Positions 53,174 to 62,019 of a stretch of DNA of 64,000 bases are shown here, in pieces; positions within the stretch are counted from its first letter, which is position 1, and each line of letters begins with the position of its first letter. The translations under genes and the position numbers were made by a program. The notes under the pieces are model-generated. The model worked only from the letters and a program-made list of their open reading frames with translations. It was not told the origin of the DNA and did not search any database. This stretch comes from Streptosporangium amethystogenes (GTDB taxonomy: Bacteria > Actinomycetota > Actinomycetes > Streptosporangiales > Streptosporangiaceae), in the NCBI RefSeq assembly GCF_000721075.1, contig NZ_JOEQ01000005.1:248001-312000 (forward strand), read 5' to 3'.

Positions 53174-54604
53174 TCAGCGCAGCAGGAACACACCGAAGCG
53201 GGTCGCGGAGGTGATGCCGACGCCGCCGGGGTGGACGACCTGGGCGCCGGTGGCGGAGACGCCGGTGGCCGAGCCGCGCAGGACGGCCAGCATGCCGACG
53301 TTGCTGTTCTTGCCGGGGGTGCCGACGATGACCTCGCCCTTGCCGTCGCCGGTCACATCGATGATCGAGACGTTGTAGCCGAAGCCGTCGCTCGCCTTGG
53401 ACTGCTCGCTGACGGGGTCGACGAGCGGGGGAGCGGGGGCCGGGGTGGAGCCGAGACTGTCCTGGGTGATGTACTGCGTGCCGGTGAGCACCGGGCCGTT
53501 GGCGGAGCCGGGGATCACCGCGACCATGCCGGCGCCGGCCTTGCCGGAGACGGTGGCGTCGGCGACGCCGATGGCGATGTCGGCGGCGCCGTCGCCGTTG
53601 ACGTCACCGACGGACAGGCCGCGGTCGGTGGCGAGGCTTCCGGTGTTCAGCCAGGTCAGCCCGTTGGCAGAGAAACCCGGAGCGGCGGCCAGGCCGGTGG
53701 GCGAGCCGTACCAGACCTGCAGGGAGCCGAGGCTCGGGGTGACCAGGACCACGTCGTCGTTGCCGTCGCCGTTGACGTCGCCCATTTCGAGGCGGGAGCT
53801 CTTCTGCGGGGCGCTCTGGCTGGAGGGCGTCGCCGAGGCGAGGACGACGTTCTGCAGCGGGGAGGTGTGCGGGGGGGACATGACGTCCAGGTCGATGGTG
53901 TCGCCGGCGTTGACGTACACCAGTTCCGTCTTCCCGTCGCCGTTGACGTCACCGGAGGCGCTCGCCACGACGGACGCGTAGGACGGGTTCGCGACGGGGG
54001 GAAGCGCCTGGTAGGTGGCCTCCGCGGCTCCGTTGTACCACCCGATCATGCCGTCGCCGGAGAAGTAGTACGCGCGCATCGGCTTGACGATGTCGGCTCC
54101 GGGCTGGTTGTCGAACTGACCGACCCGCAGCAGCCCTCTGTTCTCCCAGCCGTTGTAGCCATTGGCCGTGAAGTAGTGCTTGTTCTGGGCAATCCCCGCG
54201 GACGACCACGAGTTGACGATGGAGTACCAACGGCTGCCTGCGACGAGGTCGGTTCTGCCGTCCTTGGTGACGTCGCCGGCCGCCAGCTGCTCCCCCCAGA
54301 AGTTGCAGGCGTAGGGCGACCCGGCGACGCTCGGGACCGAGCAGTCAGTAGGGGGGCGAAGGAGCTTCTGGCCGCTGAACCCGTTCGGCCCGCCGTACAG
54401 GACGGCGACCATGCCCGTGTTGGCACTGCCGGTGGGGGCGGCCTGCTGCGGCAGGCCGATGGCCATGTCGTTGTAGCCGTCGCCGTTGAAGTCGAAGCTC
54501 TTCGGGGCCGTCGCGGCCGTGGCGGTGCCGGTGCCGGTCGAGACGGTCAGGTTCGCCGCCAGGGCGAGTAACGCCGCGGAGCCCATGATCCTCTTAGCAT
54601 TCAT
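53174..54604 (-). CDS. secreted FG-GAP/VCBS repeat (integrin-like beta-propeller) protein
   Basis: The 476-residue protein has a signal peptide (GSAALLALAANLTVSTGTGT, cleaved near ATAA). It carries at least six FG-GAP-like repeats with Ca-binding DxDGxxD motifs: FDFNGDGYNDMAIGLPQ, DVTKDGRTDLVAGSRW, DVNGDGKTELVYVNAG, DVNGDGNDDVVLVTPS, DVNGDGAADIAIGVAD and DVTGDGKGEVIVGTPG. Such proteins form extracellular beta-propellers of mostly unknown function. Start ATG 54604. Confidence 0.88.
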   Translation of the reverse strand: MNAKRIMGSAALLALAANLTVSTGTGTATAATAPKSFDFNGDGYNDMAIGLPQQAAPTGSANTGMVAVLYGGPNGFSGQKLLRPPTDCSVPSVAGSPYACNFWGEQLAAGDVTKDGRTDLVAGSRWYSIVNSWSSAGIAQNKHYFTANGYNGWENRGLLRVGQFDNQPGADIVKPMRAYYFSGDGMIGWYNGAAEATYQALPPVANPSYASVVASASGDVNGDGKTELVYVNAGDTIDLDVMSPPHTSPLQNVVLASATPSSQSAPQKSSRLEMGDVNGDGNDDVVLVTPSLGSLQVWYGSPTGLAAAPGFSANGLTWLNTGSLATDRGLSVGDVNGDGAADIAIGVADATVSGKAGAGMVAVIPGSANGPVLTGTQYITQDSLGSTPAPAPPLVDPVSEQSKASDGFGYNVSIIDVTGDGKGEVIVGTPGKNSNVGMLAVLRGSATGVSATGAQVVHPGGVGITSATRFGVFLLR

Positions 54605-54724
54605 GATCGGCAGTGTGGCCCGGGACACTTGTGAATTACTTAAGAGTAACTAATTCCGGTATTCGACTCCATGCCAAGTGATGGAGCTGCCGTACCGGTA
54701 AGGATCCCGGCCGGTGCGCCGCCG

Positions 54725-55534
54725 TCAGCCGGTCTGGCAGGCCGGGCACCAGAAGAGGTTGCGCCCGGCGAGCACCTGCGTACGCACCTCGGTGCCGCAG
54801 AGGAAGCAGGGCATGCCCGAACGCCGGTAGACGTAGACCTCGCCACCGTGGTCGTCGACGCGGGGCGGACGGCCCATCGCCTCCGGAGTGTGCTCGGGCC
54901 TGACCGTGTCGATGCGGCCCACCCGGACACCGTCGGCCATTAAGAGTACCAGATCCGCCCAGATCGCCTCCCACTGCTCGCGGGTGAGGTCGCGGCCGGG
55001 CCGTGACGGGTCGACGCCCTGCCGGAACAGTGCCTCGGCCCGGTAGATGTTCCCCACGCCCGCGACGACCGACTGGTCCATCAGCAGGACCCCCACGGAG
55101 GTGCGGCTGCGGCCGATCCGCCGCCAGGCCGACTCGGGATCGGCGTCCGCGCGCAGCGGGTCGGGTCCGAGTCTGGCGTGCAGCGCGGCCTTTCCCGCCG
55201 GGTCGAGCAGTTCGCAGGTGTTGGGGCCACGCAGGTCCGCGTACTCGCCGGTATTGCTCAGGCGCAGCCGTACCATCCCGGTCGGCGCGGGCACGGGAAC
55301 AGGGCCGAAGGCGTACTTACCGTAGATGCCCAGGTGGACGTGGAGCCACCGCTCGTCGTCGAAGCCGAGCAGCAGGTGCTTGCCGTGGGCGTCGGCCTCG
55401 GTGAGCACCCGCCCGTCGATCCGCAGCGCCCCGGCGGTGAACCGCCCCTGGGGGCTTTCCGCGCGGACCTCACGGCCGCCGAACGCCCGCCGGTGCTCTC
55501 CGGCCAGTCGGTGAATGGTGTGTCCTTCAGGCAT
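54725..55534 (-). CDS. nei: Fpg/Nei DNA glycosylase-lyase
   Basis: The 269-residue enzyme starts MPEGHTIHRLAGEHRRAF, whose Pro2-Glu3 are the catalytic nucleophile and acid. The conserved Lys in DAHGKHLLLGFD, the H2TH region SVVAGVGNIYRAEALFRQG and a C-terminal zinc finger (CFLC and CPAC, 16 residues apart) follow. It excises oxidised bases and cuts the strand. The HTIHR opening places it with the Nei2-like actinobacterial branch rather than Fpg. Confidence 0.93.
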   Translation of the reverse strand: MPEGHTIHRLAGEHRRAFGGREVRAESPQGRFTAGALRIDGRVLTEADAHGKHLLLGFDDERWLHVHLGIYGKYAFGPVPVPAPTGMVRLRLSNTGEYADLRGPNTCELLDPAGKAALHARLGPDPLRADADPESAWRRIGRSRTSVGVLLMDQSVVAGVGNIYRAEALFRQGVDPSRPGRDLTREQWEAIWADLVLLMADGVRVGRIDTVRPEHTPEAMGRPPRVDDHGGEVYVYRRSGMPCFLCGTEVRTQVLAGRNLFWCPACQTG

Positions 55535-55848
55535 TCCACAGAGCGTAATTCATGACGACCTCCGCGACGTACGGTCCGTGGGAGGGCCCCATCCGGGGAG
55601 GCGGCCTCGACTCGCTCAAGTGATGTCGACCATTCCGCCATGACGCGTTGATCCTTTTGTCATGACCTTGTGGCCGTGGGACCGCTCCCGCGGAGCCCAG
55701 GGCCACCGGCATGCGCCTACCGCTACGCCTGACGGTAGCCGCCGAGGACATCCCCCGAAAGGCCGGTCACGCGGTCGGAGCCCCACCCACCTGCCGGTGG
55801 CCTGGAGCTGACCACCGCGGGTATGCGGGCCGGCCACCCGGCCGACGA
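55535..55848. other. intergenic region without a recognisable gene
   Basis: About 310 bp between the Nei gene and the DUF2809 gene. No frame shows a domain. A promoter for nei and the end of the DUF2809 transcript are expected here. Confidence 0.5.
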
Positions 55849-56262
55849 TCAAGGCGGCGTGGTCACCGGCTCGGGGCGGTGCTCGCGCCGCCGCCTGAGC
55901 AGGGCGTGGACCGAGGCGGCGAGGGCGGCCCCGGCCGCGTAGGCCACCAGGTCGGCCGCGCCGAACGTGCTGCCGAGCACCAGCCTGGCCACCACGCTCA
56001 CCTCGGAGAGCGCGGCCGGAACGGGTGTCAGCTGGGCGAGCTCGACCGCCCAGCTGAACACCAGTGCGCCGAGCGCGGCCCGCGCCGGCGCGATCCGGGG
56101 CCACACCAGCACGATCAGCGTGTACACCAGCACGGTGTAGAGGGCGTCGCCCGCGTACTTGCCGAACCAGCCGCCGGTGACCGCGCGGACGGTCAGCCCG
56201 GCGGCGACGGTCAGGGCCGCGGCGAGCGCGACGAGCAGACGGGTACGGAGGGCGGGCGGCAT
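55849..56262 (-). CDS. DUF2809-family membrane protein
   Basis: The 137-residue protein has four hydrophobic helices (LLVALAAALTVAAGLTVRAV, LYTVLVYTLIVLVWPRIAPA, LGALVFSWAVELAQLTPVPA, ADLVAYAAGAALAASVHALL) and the EL-AQL segment usual for DUF2809 proteins. Function unknown. Start ATG 56262. It lies between nei and the rhamnose mutarotase gene, on the same strand as both. Confidence 0.82.
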   Translation of the reverse strand: MPPALRTRLLVALAAALTVAAGLTVRAVTGGWFGKYAGDALYTVLVYTLIVLVWPRIAPARAALGALVFSWAVELAQLTPVPAALSEVSVVARLVLGSTFGAADLVAYAAGAALAASVHALLRRRREHRPEPVTTPP

Positions 56263-56324
56263 CCAGCCACGATAGCGAGCGCGCCTCCCGGCCGCGCCGG
56301 GCACCGTTCTGAGGGGAGCGGGGC

Positions 56325-56639
56325 TCAGGGCAGTCGCCACACCGCGGGCAGGCCCTTGCCCGCGCCGTCCTCGGAGTAGTCGTGGGTGACCTCGAGCAGT
56401 TCGGCCATCCGGGCCTGCCAGGTGATGTTCACCGGCAGGCCGGCCAGCGACGAGAGCAGCGCCTCGTAGTCGTCGCACTCGATCACGTGGAACAGGTCCT
56501 GGCCACTGCGCCAGATCGTCCACTCGTGCGCGCCGCCCCGCTTGATGGCCTCGACCAGTTCGGCGGGCACCTCCCGGTGCGCCTGGTCGTACTCGGACTC
56601 CCTACCAGGCTTGACCCGGGTGTGCAGCGCGATGCGCAT
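56325..56639 (-). CDS. rhaM: L-rhamnose mutarotase
   Basis: The 104-residue protein (RIALHTRVKPGRESEYDQAH, HEWTIWRSGQDLFHVIECDD) matches RhaM: conserved His in ALHTRVKPG, Trp/Arg in TIWRSG and the dimeric alpha/beta-barrel pattern. It interconverts alpha and beta L-rhamnose anomers. No other rhamnose genes are adjacent; the glycan-utilisation island lies 45 kb away. Start ATG 56639. Confidence 0.88.
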   Translation of the reverse strand: MRIALHTRVKPGRESEYDQAHREVPAELVEAIKRGGAHEWTIWRSGQDLFHVIECDDYEALLSSLAGLPVNITWQARMAELLEVTHDYSEDGAGKGLPAVWRLP

Positions 56640-56780
56640 GTCGTACCTCCACAAAGTTGTAGACCGTTATAGCAGTGGTCCGATGTGTGGAGGCCGGGGA
56701 GGGGCGGCGTGCCCTGGTGGTGGCCCCGTACGCGCGCCTGCCATGCCTGATCCCCGGTCCGGTGGGAGGCGGAGCCGCCG

Positions 56781-57773
56781 TCACGGACGGGGCAGCCACC
56801 CTCTGGTGGCCGCGAGGTAGCCGGCCTGGAAACGGCTGCGGGCTTCGAGTCGCTCCATCAGGTCGGCGGTGACACGACGCAGGGTACGTACCGAGACGTC
56901 GAGCCTGCGGGCCACCGCCTCGTCGGTGAGTCCCGCGGAGAGCAGGCGAAGCACCTCGCGCTCCTGGTGGCTGAGGCCCTTCTCGTCGCGTCTGCGCTCC
57001 TCGCCGAGAGGGGTGGCGGCACCCCAGGTCTGCTCGAACAGCGCTACCAGGGCGGTGACGACGCCCGCGCCGCGGAGCAGGACCGCGCCGACGCTGCTGT
57101 CCTCGGGGTCCGTCGGCAGCAGGGCCACCCGGCGGTCGAAGACGAGCATGCGGAGCGGAAGGCCGGGAGTGGTGCGCACGTGGCCGCCGCGGTCGGTGAG
57201 CCAGGCCGCGTACGCGCCGGTCGGCGGGTCGTTGCGGATGCTGTCGGTGTAGACGACGCGGATCGCCACCCCCCGGTCGAGCAGCGCCTCGTCCAGAGGG
57301 CGGCTCGCCGCGATGTTGTCCGGCGTCTGGGTGCTCTTCGGCTCGAACCCGAGCAGCTCCTGCCGGCACTCGGCGACCTGCTCCTCGATCCTGGTGCGGA
57401 TCGTGTCGATGCCGACGAGCGACTCGGAGTCCTCGCCGGAGCGCGCCGGGTTCTGGTCGGCGTAGGCCGCGATCATCTGGGCGACGGCCATCCGGCTCCG
57501 CTCGATCTCCTGCTGCTTGGCCAGCAGCGCGGCCTCCTCGCGGGCCAGCAGCGCGGCCAGCCCCACCTCCGGCCGGACCAGGCGCAGCACGTCCGGCTCC
57601 TCCCAGGAGGGGCGCAGCAGCGACAGCTTGGCCAGCTCGTCCAGTGTGTTGCGGATCTGGTGGACCGGCCAGCCCAGCTCAAGGCTCAGCTCCACCACGC
57701 CGTAGGAGGGATTCTCCAGGATGGTTCGGTAGACGGTTTCCTCGGCGGACCCGATGCCAAGCAGCATGAGCAC
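56781..57773 (-). CDS. TrmB-like/LuxR-type transcriptional regulator
   Basis: The 330-residue protein has an N-terminal TrmB/MarR-like helix-turn-helix (ELSLELGWPVHQIRNTLDEL). A coiled-coil linker (LLAKQQEIERSRMAVAQMIA) leads to a central domain that includes VAIRVVYTDSIRNDPPTGAY. A C-terminal LuxR helix-turn-helix completes it (LSHQEREVLRLLSAGLTDEA, VARRLDVSVRTLRRVTADL). Such regulators often neighbour natural-product gene clusters. It is divergent from the hydrazine-type operon 262 bp away and could control it; this is inference. Confidence 0.88.
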   Translation of the reverse strand: MLMLLGIGSAEETVYRTILENPSYGVVELSLELGWPVHQIRNTLDELAKLSLLRPSWEEPDVLRLVRPEVGLAALLAREEAALLAKQQEIERSRMAVAQMIAAYADQNPARSGEDSESLVGIDTIRTRIEEQVAECRQELLGFEPKSTQTPDNIAASRPLDEALLDRGVAIRVVYTDSIRNDPPTGAYAAWLTDRGGHVRTTPGLPLRMLVFDRRVALLPTDPEDSSVGAVLLRGAGVVTALVALFEQTWGAATPLGEERRRDEKGLSHQEREVLRLLSAGLTDEAVARRLDVSVRTLRRVTADLMERLEARSRFQAGYLAATRGWLPRP

Positions 57774-58035
57774 GACTCCTCCACGGTTCGAGCATGACCA
57801 AGACCCGATCTGCGGGCAGGGCCCACGATGGTCTCAGCCTGAAACTAGCCAGGCGCAGTGACGACGGGGTTATGCGCTCGCCTCCGGGCACGCCGGGGGC
57901 CGGAAGGGTGGATGGCGGGGGCAGCGGGAGCCGGTCCCGGGCCGTACCGCGGCACGCTGGCATGACCCTGCCACGTTAGGGACCTGCCAGGGGAAATACC
58001 TGGTCTATTCGCCGCGTGCCGACCACTGTCGATTC

Positions 58036-58404
58036 ATGTATCTCATCAACGTGCGCCTACGCGCCCCCGAGATCGCAGGCCGCCTGGCCCCACCCGGCGG
58101 CCGGATGTCCGCGCGCGAGATCCGGCGTCTGCTCCTGGTGCTGGCGGAGCCCGAAGAGGGGCTTGAGCACGTCTACGGCGAGGAACGTGCCGGCGGCGTG
58201 GACCTCGGCCTCTTCATTCGCAGACCCACCCTCGACGCCGCCGAGAGCGCGGCGGCCCGGCTCTGCGGGCGCTGTCTCGACGGCGTGCCCGAGCTCGCGG
58301 GCTGGTCGCTGCTGGGCTGCGGTACCGACCTCGCCCTCGCTCTCGCCCACTTCGAGGCCTCCGGCGGCCAGGCCTGTCAGCGTCCTGCCATTGCAGCGCG
58401 CTGA
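58036..58404 (+). CDS. uncharacterised small protein
   Basis: The 122-residue soluble protein (LINVRLRAPEIAGRLAPPGG, LLLVLAEPEEGLEHVYGEER, GLFIRRPTLDAAESAAARLC) has no recognised family, signal or membrane segment. The first 100 residues are beta-alpha-beta-like, with three Cys near the end (LCGRC, LLGC, GQACQ). It starts the rightward group of genes that continues into the N-hydroxylase operon, 150 bp before the small peptide. Confidence 0.6.
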   Translation: MYLINVRLRAPEIAGRLAPPGGRMSAREIRRLLLVLAEPEEGLEHVYGEERAGGVDLGLFIRRPTLDAAESAAARLCGRCLDGVPELAGWSLLGCGTDLALALAHFEASGGQACQRPAIAAR

Positions 58405-58555
58405 CAGCCCCGAGGCCTTCCGGAATACCCAGACATCAACCAAGAATCGAAGCGTCAGAACAAAACGGGAAATGTCCGGTGAAAATAAGCCGGAAGATCG
58501 CCCGGGAAACAGCAAAAAGGGCGCCGATGATTACCGGCCGAAAGGAAGAAGAACA

Positions 58556-58717
58556 ATGAATGCCGCGATCCGTCCAGTCGCCCTCGTAATCGGCGTCCTC
58601 TCGCTCACCGCCATCCTCACGACCGCCGTGGCGGCCGAGGCCGCGACCGGGAAGAAGGCCGGTGGCCCCGCGGCGACCACGGCCCTCATCCTGGCCGGCG
58701 GAGCCGGCTGGCAGTGA
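58556..58717 (+). CDS. 53-residue secreted-type peptide ahead of the N-hydroxylase operon
   Basis: The start is ATG behind aaaggaagaagaaca. Residues 1-30 form a typical signal sequence (hydrophobic core VALVIGVLSLTAILTTAVAA, then AEAATG). The remainder is short, with Lys-Lys and Gly/Ala-rich sequence ending ILAGGAGWQ. No recognised RiPP leader, and no Cys or Ser-rich core, is present. It could be a secreted signalling or binding peptide, or a precursor. It lies 65 bp before the N-hydroxylase start, in the same direction. Real expression is likely from the strong ribosome binding site; the role is open. Confidence 0.6.
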   Translation: MNAAIRPVALVIGVLSLTAILTTAVAAEAATGKKAGGPAATTALILAGGAGWQ

Positions 58718-58782
58718 GCCGACCAGGAGAAACCCATTCGTAACGGGCCTAATGCCCGAAAGTCGTCCGGGAGGCGACCACC

Positions 58783-60081
58783 GTGAAGCACCAGGAAGTC
58801 GAGTTACTCGCTCTCGGCGCAGGGCCGTCCAACCTCGCCCTCGCCGTAGCTCTCGAAGAGCTCGCTCCGGAACTGGCAACCAGAACGCTGATCATAGAGC
58901 AGCACGAGAACGTGGCCTGGCATCGGGGAATGCTGCTGCCCTGGACGCAGAGCCAGGTCTCCTTCCTCAAGGACCTGGTCACCCTGAGGAACCCGCAGAG
59001 CAGATTCTCCTTCGTGAATCACCTGCATTCGGTGGGAAGGCTCACTGAATTCGTCAACCTGGGTAGTTTCACCCCGTACAGAATGGAGATCTCGAATTAC
59101 CTGCTCTGGGTCGCGGAGTCGCTCGCCCAGGTGCGCATCGAGTACGGCCGGCGTTGCGTGGCGGTCGAGCCGGTCCTGTCCGGTGACGGCCAGGTCGAGC
59201 GGTGGATCGCCCGGCTCGCCGACGGCTCGACCATCGGCTGCCGCACCCTGGTGGTCGGCGCGGGCCGCGATCCGCACATCCCCGAGGTGTTCGAGACGCT
59301 CCCTCGCGAGCGGATCATCCACAGCACCGAGTTCAGCCAGAAGGTCGCCGGGCTCGACCACGCCGCCCCGCACCGGGTCGCGGTCATCGGCGGCGCGCAG
59401 AGCGCGGCCGAGATGCTGTGGGCCACCCACCAGGGCATGCCCAACGCCGAATGCACGATGATCATGCGCTCCATCGGTCTCAACGGCTACGAGAGCAGCA
59501 AGTTCACCAACGAGCTCTTCTACGCCTCCTTCGTCGACAAGTTCTACGAGTCGCGCCCCGAGGCCCGCCGCCAGCTGCTCAACGAGATGCACCGGACCAA
59601 CTACGCGGGTCTCTCCCCGGGCATGCTCGAAAACCTCTACCGGCAGATCTACCTGGAGCGCCTCACCGGGCAGGAGAGGATCCGGATGATCACGATGGCC
59701 GAGATCTCCCAGGCCAGGATCGAGGGCGACGAGATCGTCCTCACCCTCAAGGACAAGAAGAGCGGCCGTCACGACGAGCTGCCCTGCGACGTCCTGCTGC
59801 TCGGCACCGGCTTCGACCGCCGGATGCCCTCGCTCATCCGCGACCTGGCCACCAAGGCCGGCCTCGGCGAGATCGGTGTCGACCGTGTCTACAAGCTGGC
59901 CCTGCCCGCCGGGTCGAGCGCCGCCTGCTACCTGCAGGGCGTCAACGAGGACACGCACGGCATCGCCGACTCCCTGCTCAGCACGCTGGCCAACCGGGCC
60001 GAAGAGATCGTCGGCGACATCCAGGAGAGCCAGGCCACCGCCGAGCTCCTGTCCCCGTTCGCTCTGCCGGTCGCCTCCTGA
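58783..60081 (+). CDS. lysine/ornithine N-hydroxylase (flavin N-monooxygenase)
   Basis: The 432-residue enzyme has the FAD motif LALGAGPSNLALAVALEE at about residue 10, QSQVSFLKDLVTLRNPQSRF at 60, the NADPH motif VAVIGGAQSAAEMLW at about 200 and the terminal LLLGTGFDRRMPS. These are the PvdA/SidA/IucD-type signatures for N-hydroxylation of the side-chain amine of lysine or ornithine. With the cupin and MetRS-like genes downstream it is the first enzyme of a hydrazine-forming pathway. No siderophore NRPS or IucA-type synthetase is in view. Confidence 0.93.
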   Translation: MKHQEVELLALGAGPSNLALAVALEELAPELATRTLIIEQHENVAWHRGMLLPWTQSQVSFLKDLVTLRNPQSRFSFVNHLHSVGRLTEFVNLGSFTPYRMEISNYLLWVAESLAQVRIEYGRRCVAVEPVLSGDGQVERWIARLADGSTIGCRTLVVGAGRDPHIPEVFETLPRERIIHSTEFSQKVAGLDHAAPHRVAVIGGAQSAAEMLWATHQGMPNAECTMIMRSIGLNGYESSKFTNELFYASFVDKFYESRPEARRQLLNEMHRTNYAGLSPGMLENLYRQIYLERLTGQERIRMITMAEISQARIEGDEIVLTLKDKKSGRHDELPCDVLLLGTGFDRRMPSLIRDLATKAGLGEIGVDRVYKLALPAGSSAACYLQGVNEDTHGIADSLLSTLANRAEEIVGDIQESQATAELLSPFALPVAS

Positions 60082-60121
60082 TCCCCCAGAACCCCCCTGA
60101 AACCCACCGAGGAGAATCCCC

Positions 60122-60487
60122 GTGGACCTCCGTTCCTATGACCCTGCCCACCTGCGTCCGGACAACGGCCTGCTCGCCAAGAGGCTGCTGCCCTGGGAGA
60201 CGCTGAACGCCCCGTTCGAGGGGGCCTGGTGCGTCATCGCGCCCGGCACCGCCTCTACCCGGCACGCCCACCACGAGTACGAGATCTTCATCGCGGTCTC
60301 CGGCGAGGCGATCCTGGAGAGCGAGGGCGAGCGCGCCCCCTTCGCCGCCGGGGACGTCGCCTACTTCCCGCCCGGCACCGACCACCAGGTGGTCAACGAC
60401 GGCACCGCCGACTTCGAGATGTACGGCATCTGGTGGGACCACGACCTCGCCCGCGCGTTCGAGACCCGGCACCTGGAGGAGAAATGA
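60122..60487 (+). CDS. stand-alone cupin, hydrazine-synthetase type
   Basis: The 121-residue single-domain cupin has the metal site HAHHEYEIF (His-x-His-x3-Glu pattern, about residues 48-54) and the later GTDHQVVND His. In characterised hydrazine synthetases (Spb40, Tri28 type) a cupin of this kind is fused to a MetRS-like domain and forms the N-N bond from an ester intermediate. Here it is a separate gene whose stop overlaps the MetRS-like start by 4 bp. Start GTG 60122 behind gaggagaatcccc. Confidence 0.82.
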   Translation: MDLRSYDPAHLRPDNGLLAKRLLPWETLNAPFEGAWCVIAPGTASTRHAHHEYEIFIAVSGEAILESEGERAPFAAGDVAYFPPGTDHQVVNDGTADFEMYGIWWDHDLARAFETRHLEEK

Positions 60488-62019
60488 CGGGGACGATCGT
60501 CATCGCCGCCACCCCGACGCCGAACGGCGACCTGCACGTCGGCCACATGGCCGGCCCCTACATCGCCGGTGACGTCTACGCCCGCTACCTGCGGGCCGAC
60601 GGCCGCGGTGTCAACTACAACACCTGCACCGACGACAGCCAGTCCTACATGATCTCGACCGCCCGCAAGCACGGCACCACGCCCGCCGAGCTGTGCGCGA
60701 CCTCCACCGCGGCCATCCAGCGGTCGGTCGAGGCGATGGGCATCTCACTGGCCCCGCTGCCGCCCGTCGACGACGCCTACCGGCAGACCGTGCTCGACTT
60801 CGTCACCGCCCTGCACCGCCAGGGCCGCTTCGAACTCCGTACCGTGCGCATGCCGTACGCGGAGAACGCCGGAACCCACCTGTTCGACGGGCTGGTCAAG
60901 GGCGAGTGCCCGGCCTGCCTGACCGAGAGCTGCGGCGGGTCGTGCGAGGGCTGCGGCCACCCCAACCACTTCGACGATCTCGGCGACCCGCGCTCGGTCC
61001 TGGACCCCGACGACCCGGTGACCTCGCGCGAGGTCACCGTCCTGGTCCTGCCCATCGAGAACTACCGCCAGGAGCTCACCGCCTACTACGCCGCCCGGGA
61101 GAGCACCTGGCGTGGGCACAGCAGGCAGCTCATCCGCGAGATCCTGGCCCGGCCGCTCCCGGAGATCCCGATCACGGTGCCGTCACCGGGGTGGGGCATC
61201 GACGCCCCGTTCGCCGAGACCCCCGGGCAGATCCTCTACCCGTGGGTCGAGGCGATGCCCGCCTCGATCTACAGCACCTGGAAGGCGGCCGGCGAACCAG
61301 AGGGCCCCGTCGACAGCGCCTGGCGTGCCGAGAGCGGCAACCAGCTGGTCTACTTCCACGGCTTCGACAACGTCTACTTCTGGGGCATGGTCGACCTGGT
61401 CATGCTGCTGGCCCACGGCGACCGCTACATCACCCCGGACGCCAACGTCTGCAACGAGTTCTACGAGCTGGAGAACGAGAAGTTCTCCACCAGCCGTAAC
61501 CACCTGATCCGCGGCGCCGAGCTGGTCGCCGAGGTGCCGCGCGACCTCGTCCGGTTCTACCTCGCGCTCACCTGCCCCGAGGACCAGCGGGCCAACTTCA
61601 CCAGGGAGGGACTCGACAAGGTCACCGGCAGGCGGCTGCGCGAGCCGTGGAACGCGCTTGCCGACCGCCTCGACACCCTCGTCACCGACCCGGGGGAGGA
61701 GCTCAAGGTCACCGCCGCCGGTCGGCACCGGGCCGCGGTGATCGTCGAGAGGTTCAGGCTCTGCTACGACCTCACCTCCTTCAGCCTGACCAGGGCGGCG
61801 GACGGCATCGTCACCCAGCTCGGCAGGCTGCTGACCGCCGAGCGTGACGAGACCGGTGACCTGCTGATGGAGGTACGCGCCTTCCTGGCCTGCGCCGCGC
61901 CCATCCTGATCGACGTCGCGGCCGAGGCCGAGGCGGCCGGCGTCGAGCTCACCCTCGACACCTCGGCCGAGACGATCGACGCCTTCTCACTACCGCGACT
62001 GCCCGGGAGTCCCCGATGA
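60484..62019 (+). CDS. methionyl-tRNA-synthetase-like ligase, hydrazine-synthetase type
   Basis: The 511 residues have the class I synthetase signatures: ATPTPNGDLHVGHMAGPY (HIGH equivalent) and NEKFSTSRNH (KMSKS equivalent). A zinc knuckle region has the Cys pairs CPAC, CGGSC and CEGCG. Its place after the N-hydroxylase and cupin argues against a housekeeping role. Homologous domains in hydrazine synthetases activate an amino acid and couple it to N-hydroxylysine or N-hydroxyornithine. The gene overlaps the cupin at its start and the ATP-grasp gene at its end, each by 4 bp. Confidence 0.85.
   Translation: MTGTIVIAATPTPNGDLHVGHMAGPYIAGDVYARYLRADGRGVNYNTCTDDSQSYMISTARKHGTTPAELCATSTAAIQRSVEAMGISLAPLPPVDDAYRQTVLDFVTALHRQGRFELRTVRMPYAENAGTHLFDGLVKGECPACLTESCGGSCEGCGHPNHFDDLGDPRSVLDPDDPVTSREVTVLVLPIENYRQELTAYYAARESTWRGHSRQLIREILARPLPEIPITVPSPGWGIDAPFAETPGQILYPWVEAMPASIYSTWKAAGEPEGPVDSAWRAESGNQLVYFHGFDNVYFWGMVDLVMLLAHGDRYITPDANVCNEFYELENEKFSTSRNHLIRGAELVAEVPRDLVRFYLALTCPEDQRANFTREGLDKVTGRRLREPWNALADRLDTLVTDPGEELKVTAAGRHRAAVIVERFRLCYDLTSFSLTRAADGIVTQLGRLLTAERDETGDLLMEVRAFLACAAPILIDVAAEAEAAGVELTLDTSAETIDAFSLPRLPGSPR

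Noticed and set aside
58783..60081. Siderophore pathway as the role of the N-hydroxylase
   Set aside because: No NRPS, IucA/IucC synthetase, acetyltransferase partner or siderophore transporter is seen in the 5 kb after it. The cupin and MetRS-like genes point to N-N bond formation instead.
60484..62019. Housekeeping methionyl-tRNA synthetase
   Set aside because: It overlaps a cupin gene and an ATP-grasp gene by 4 bp each, and its KMSKS-type motif is altered.
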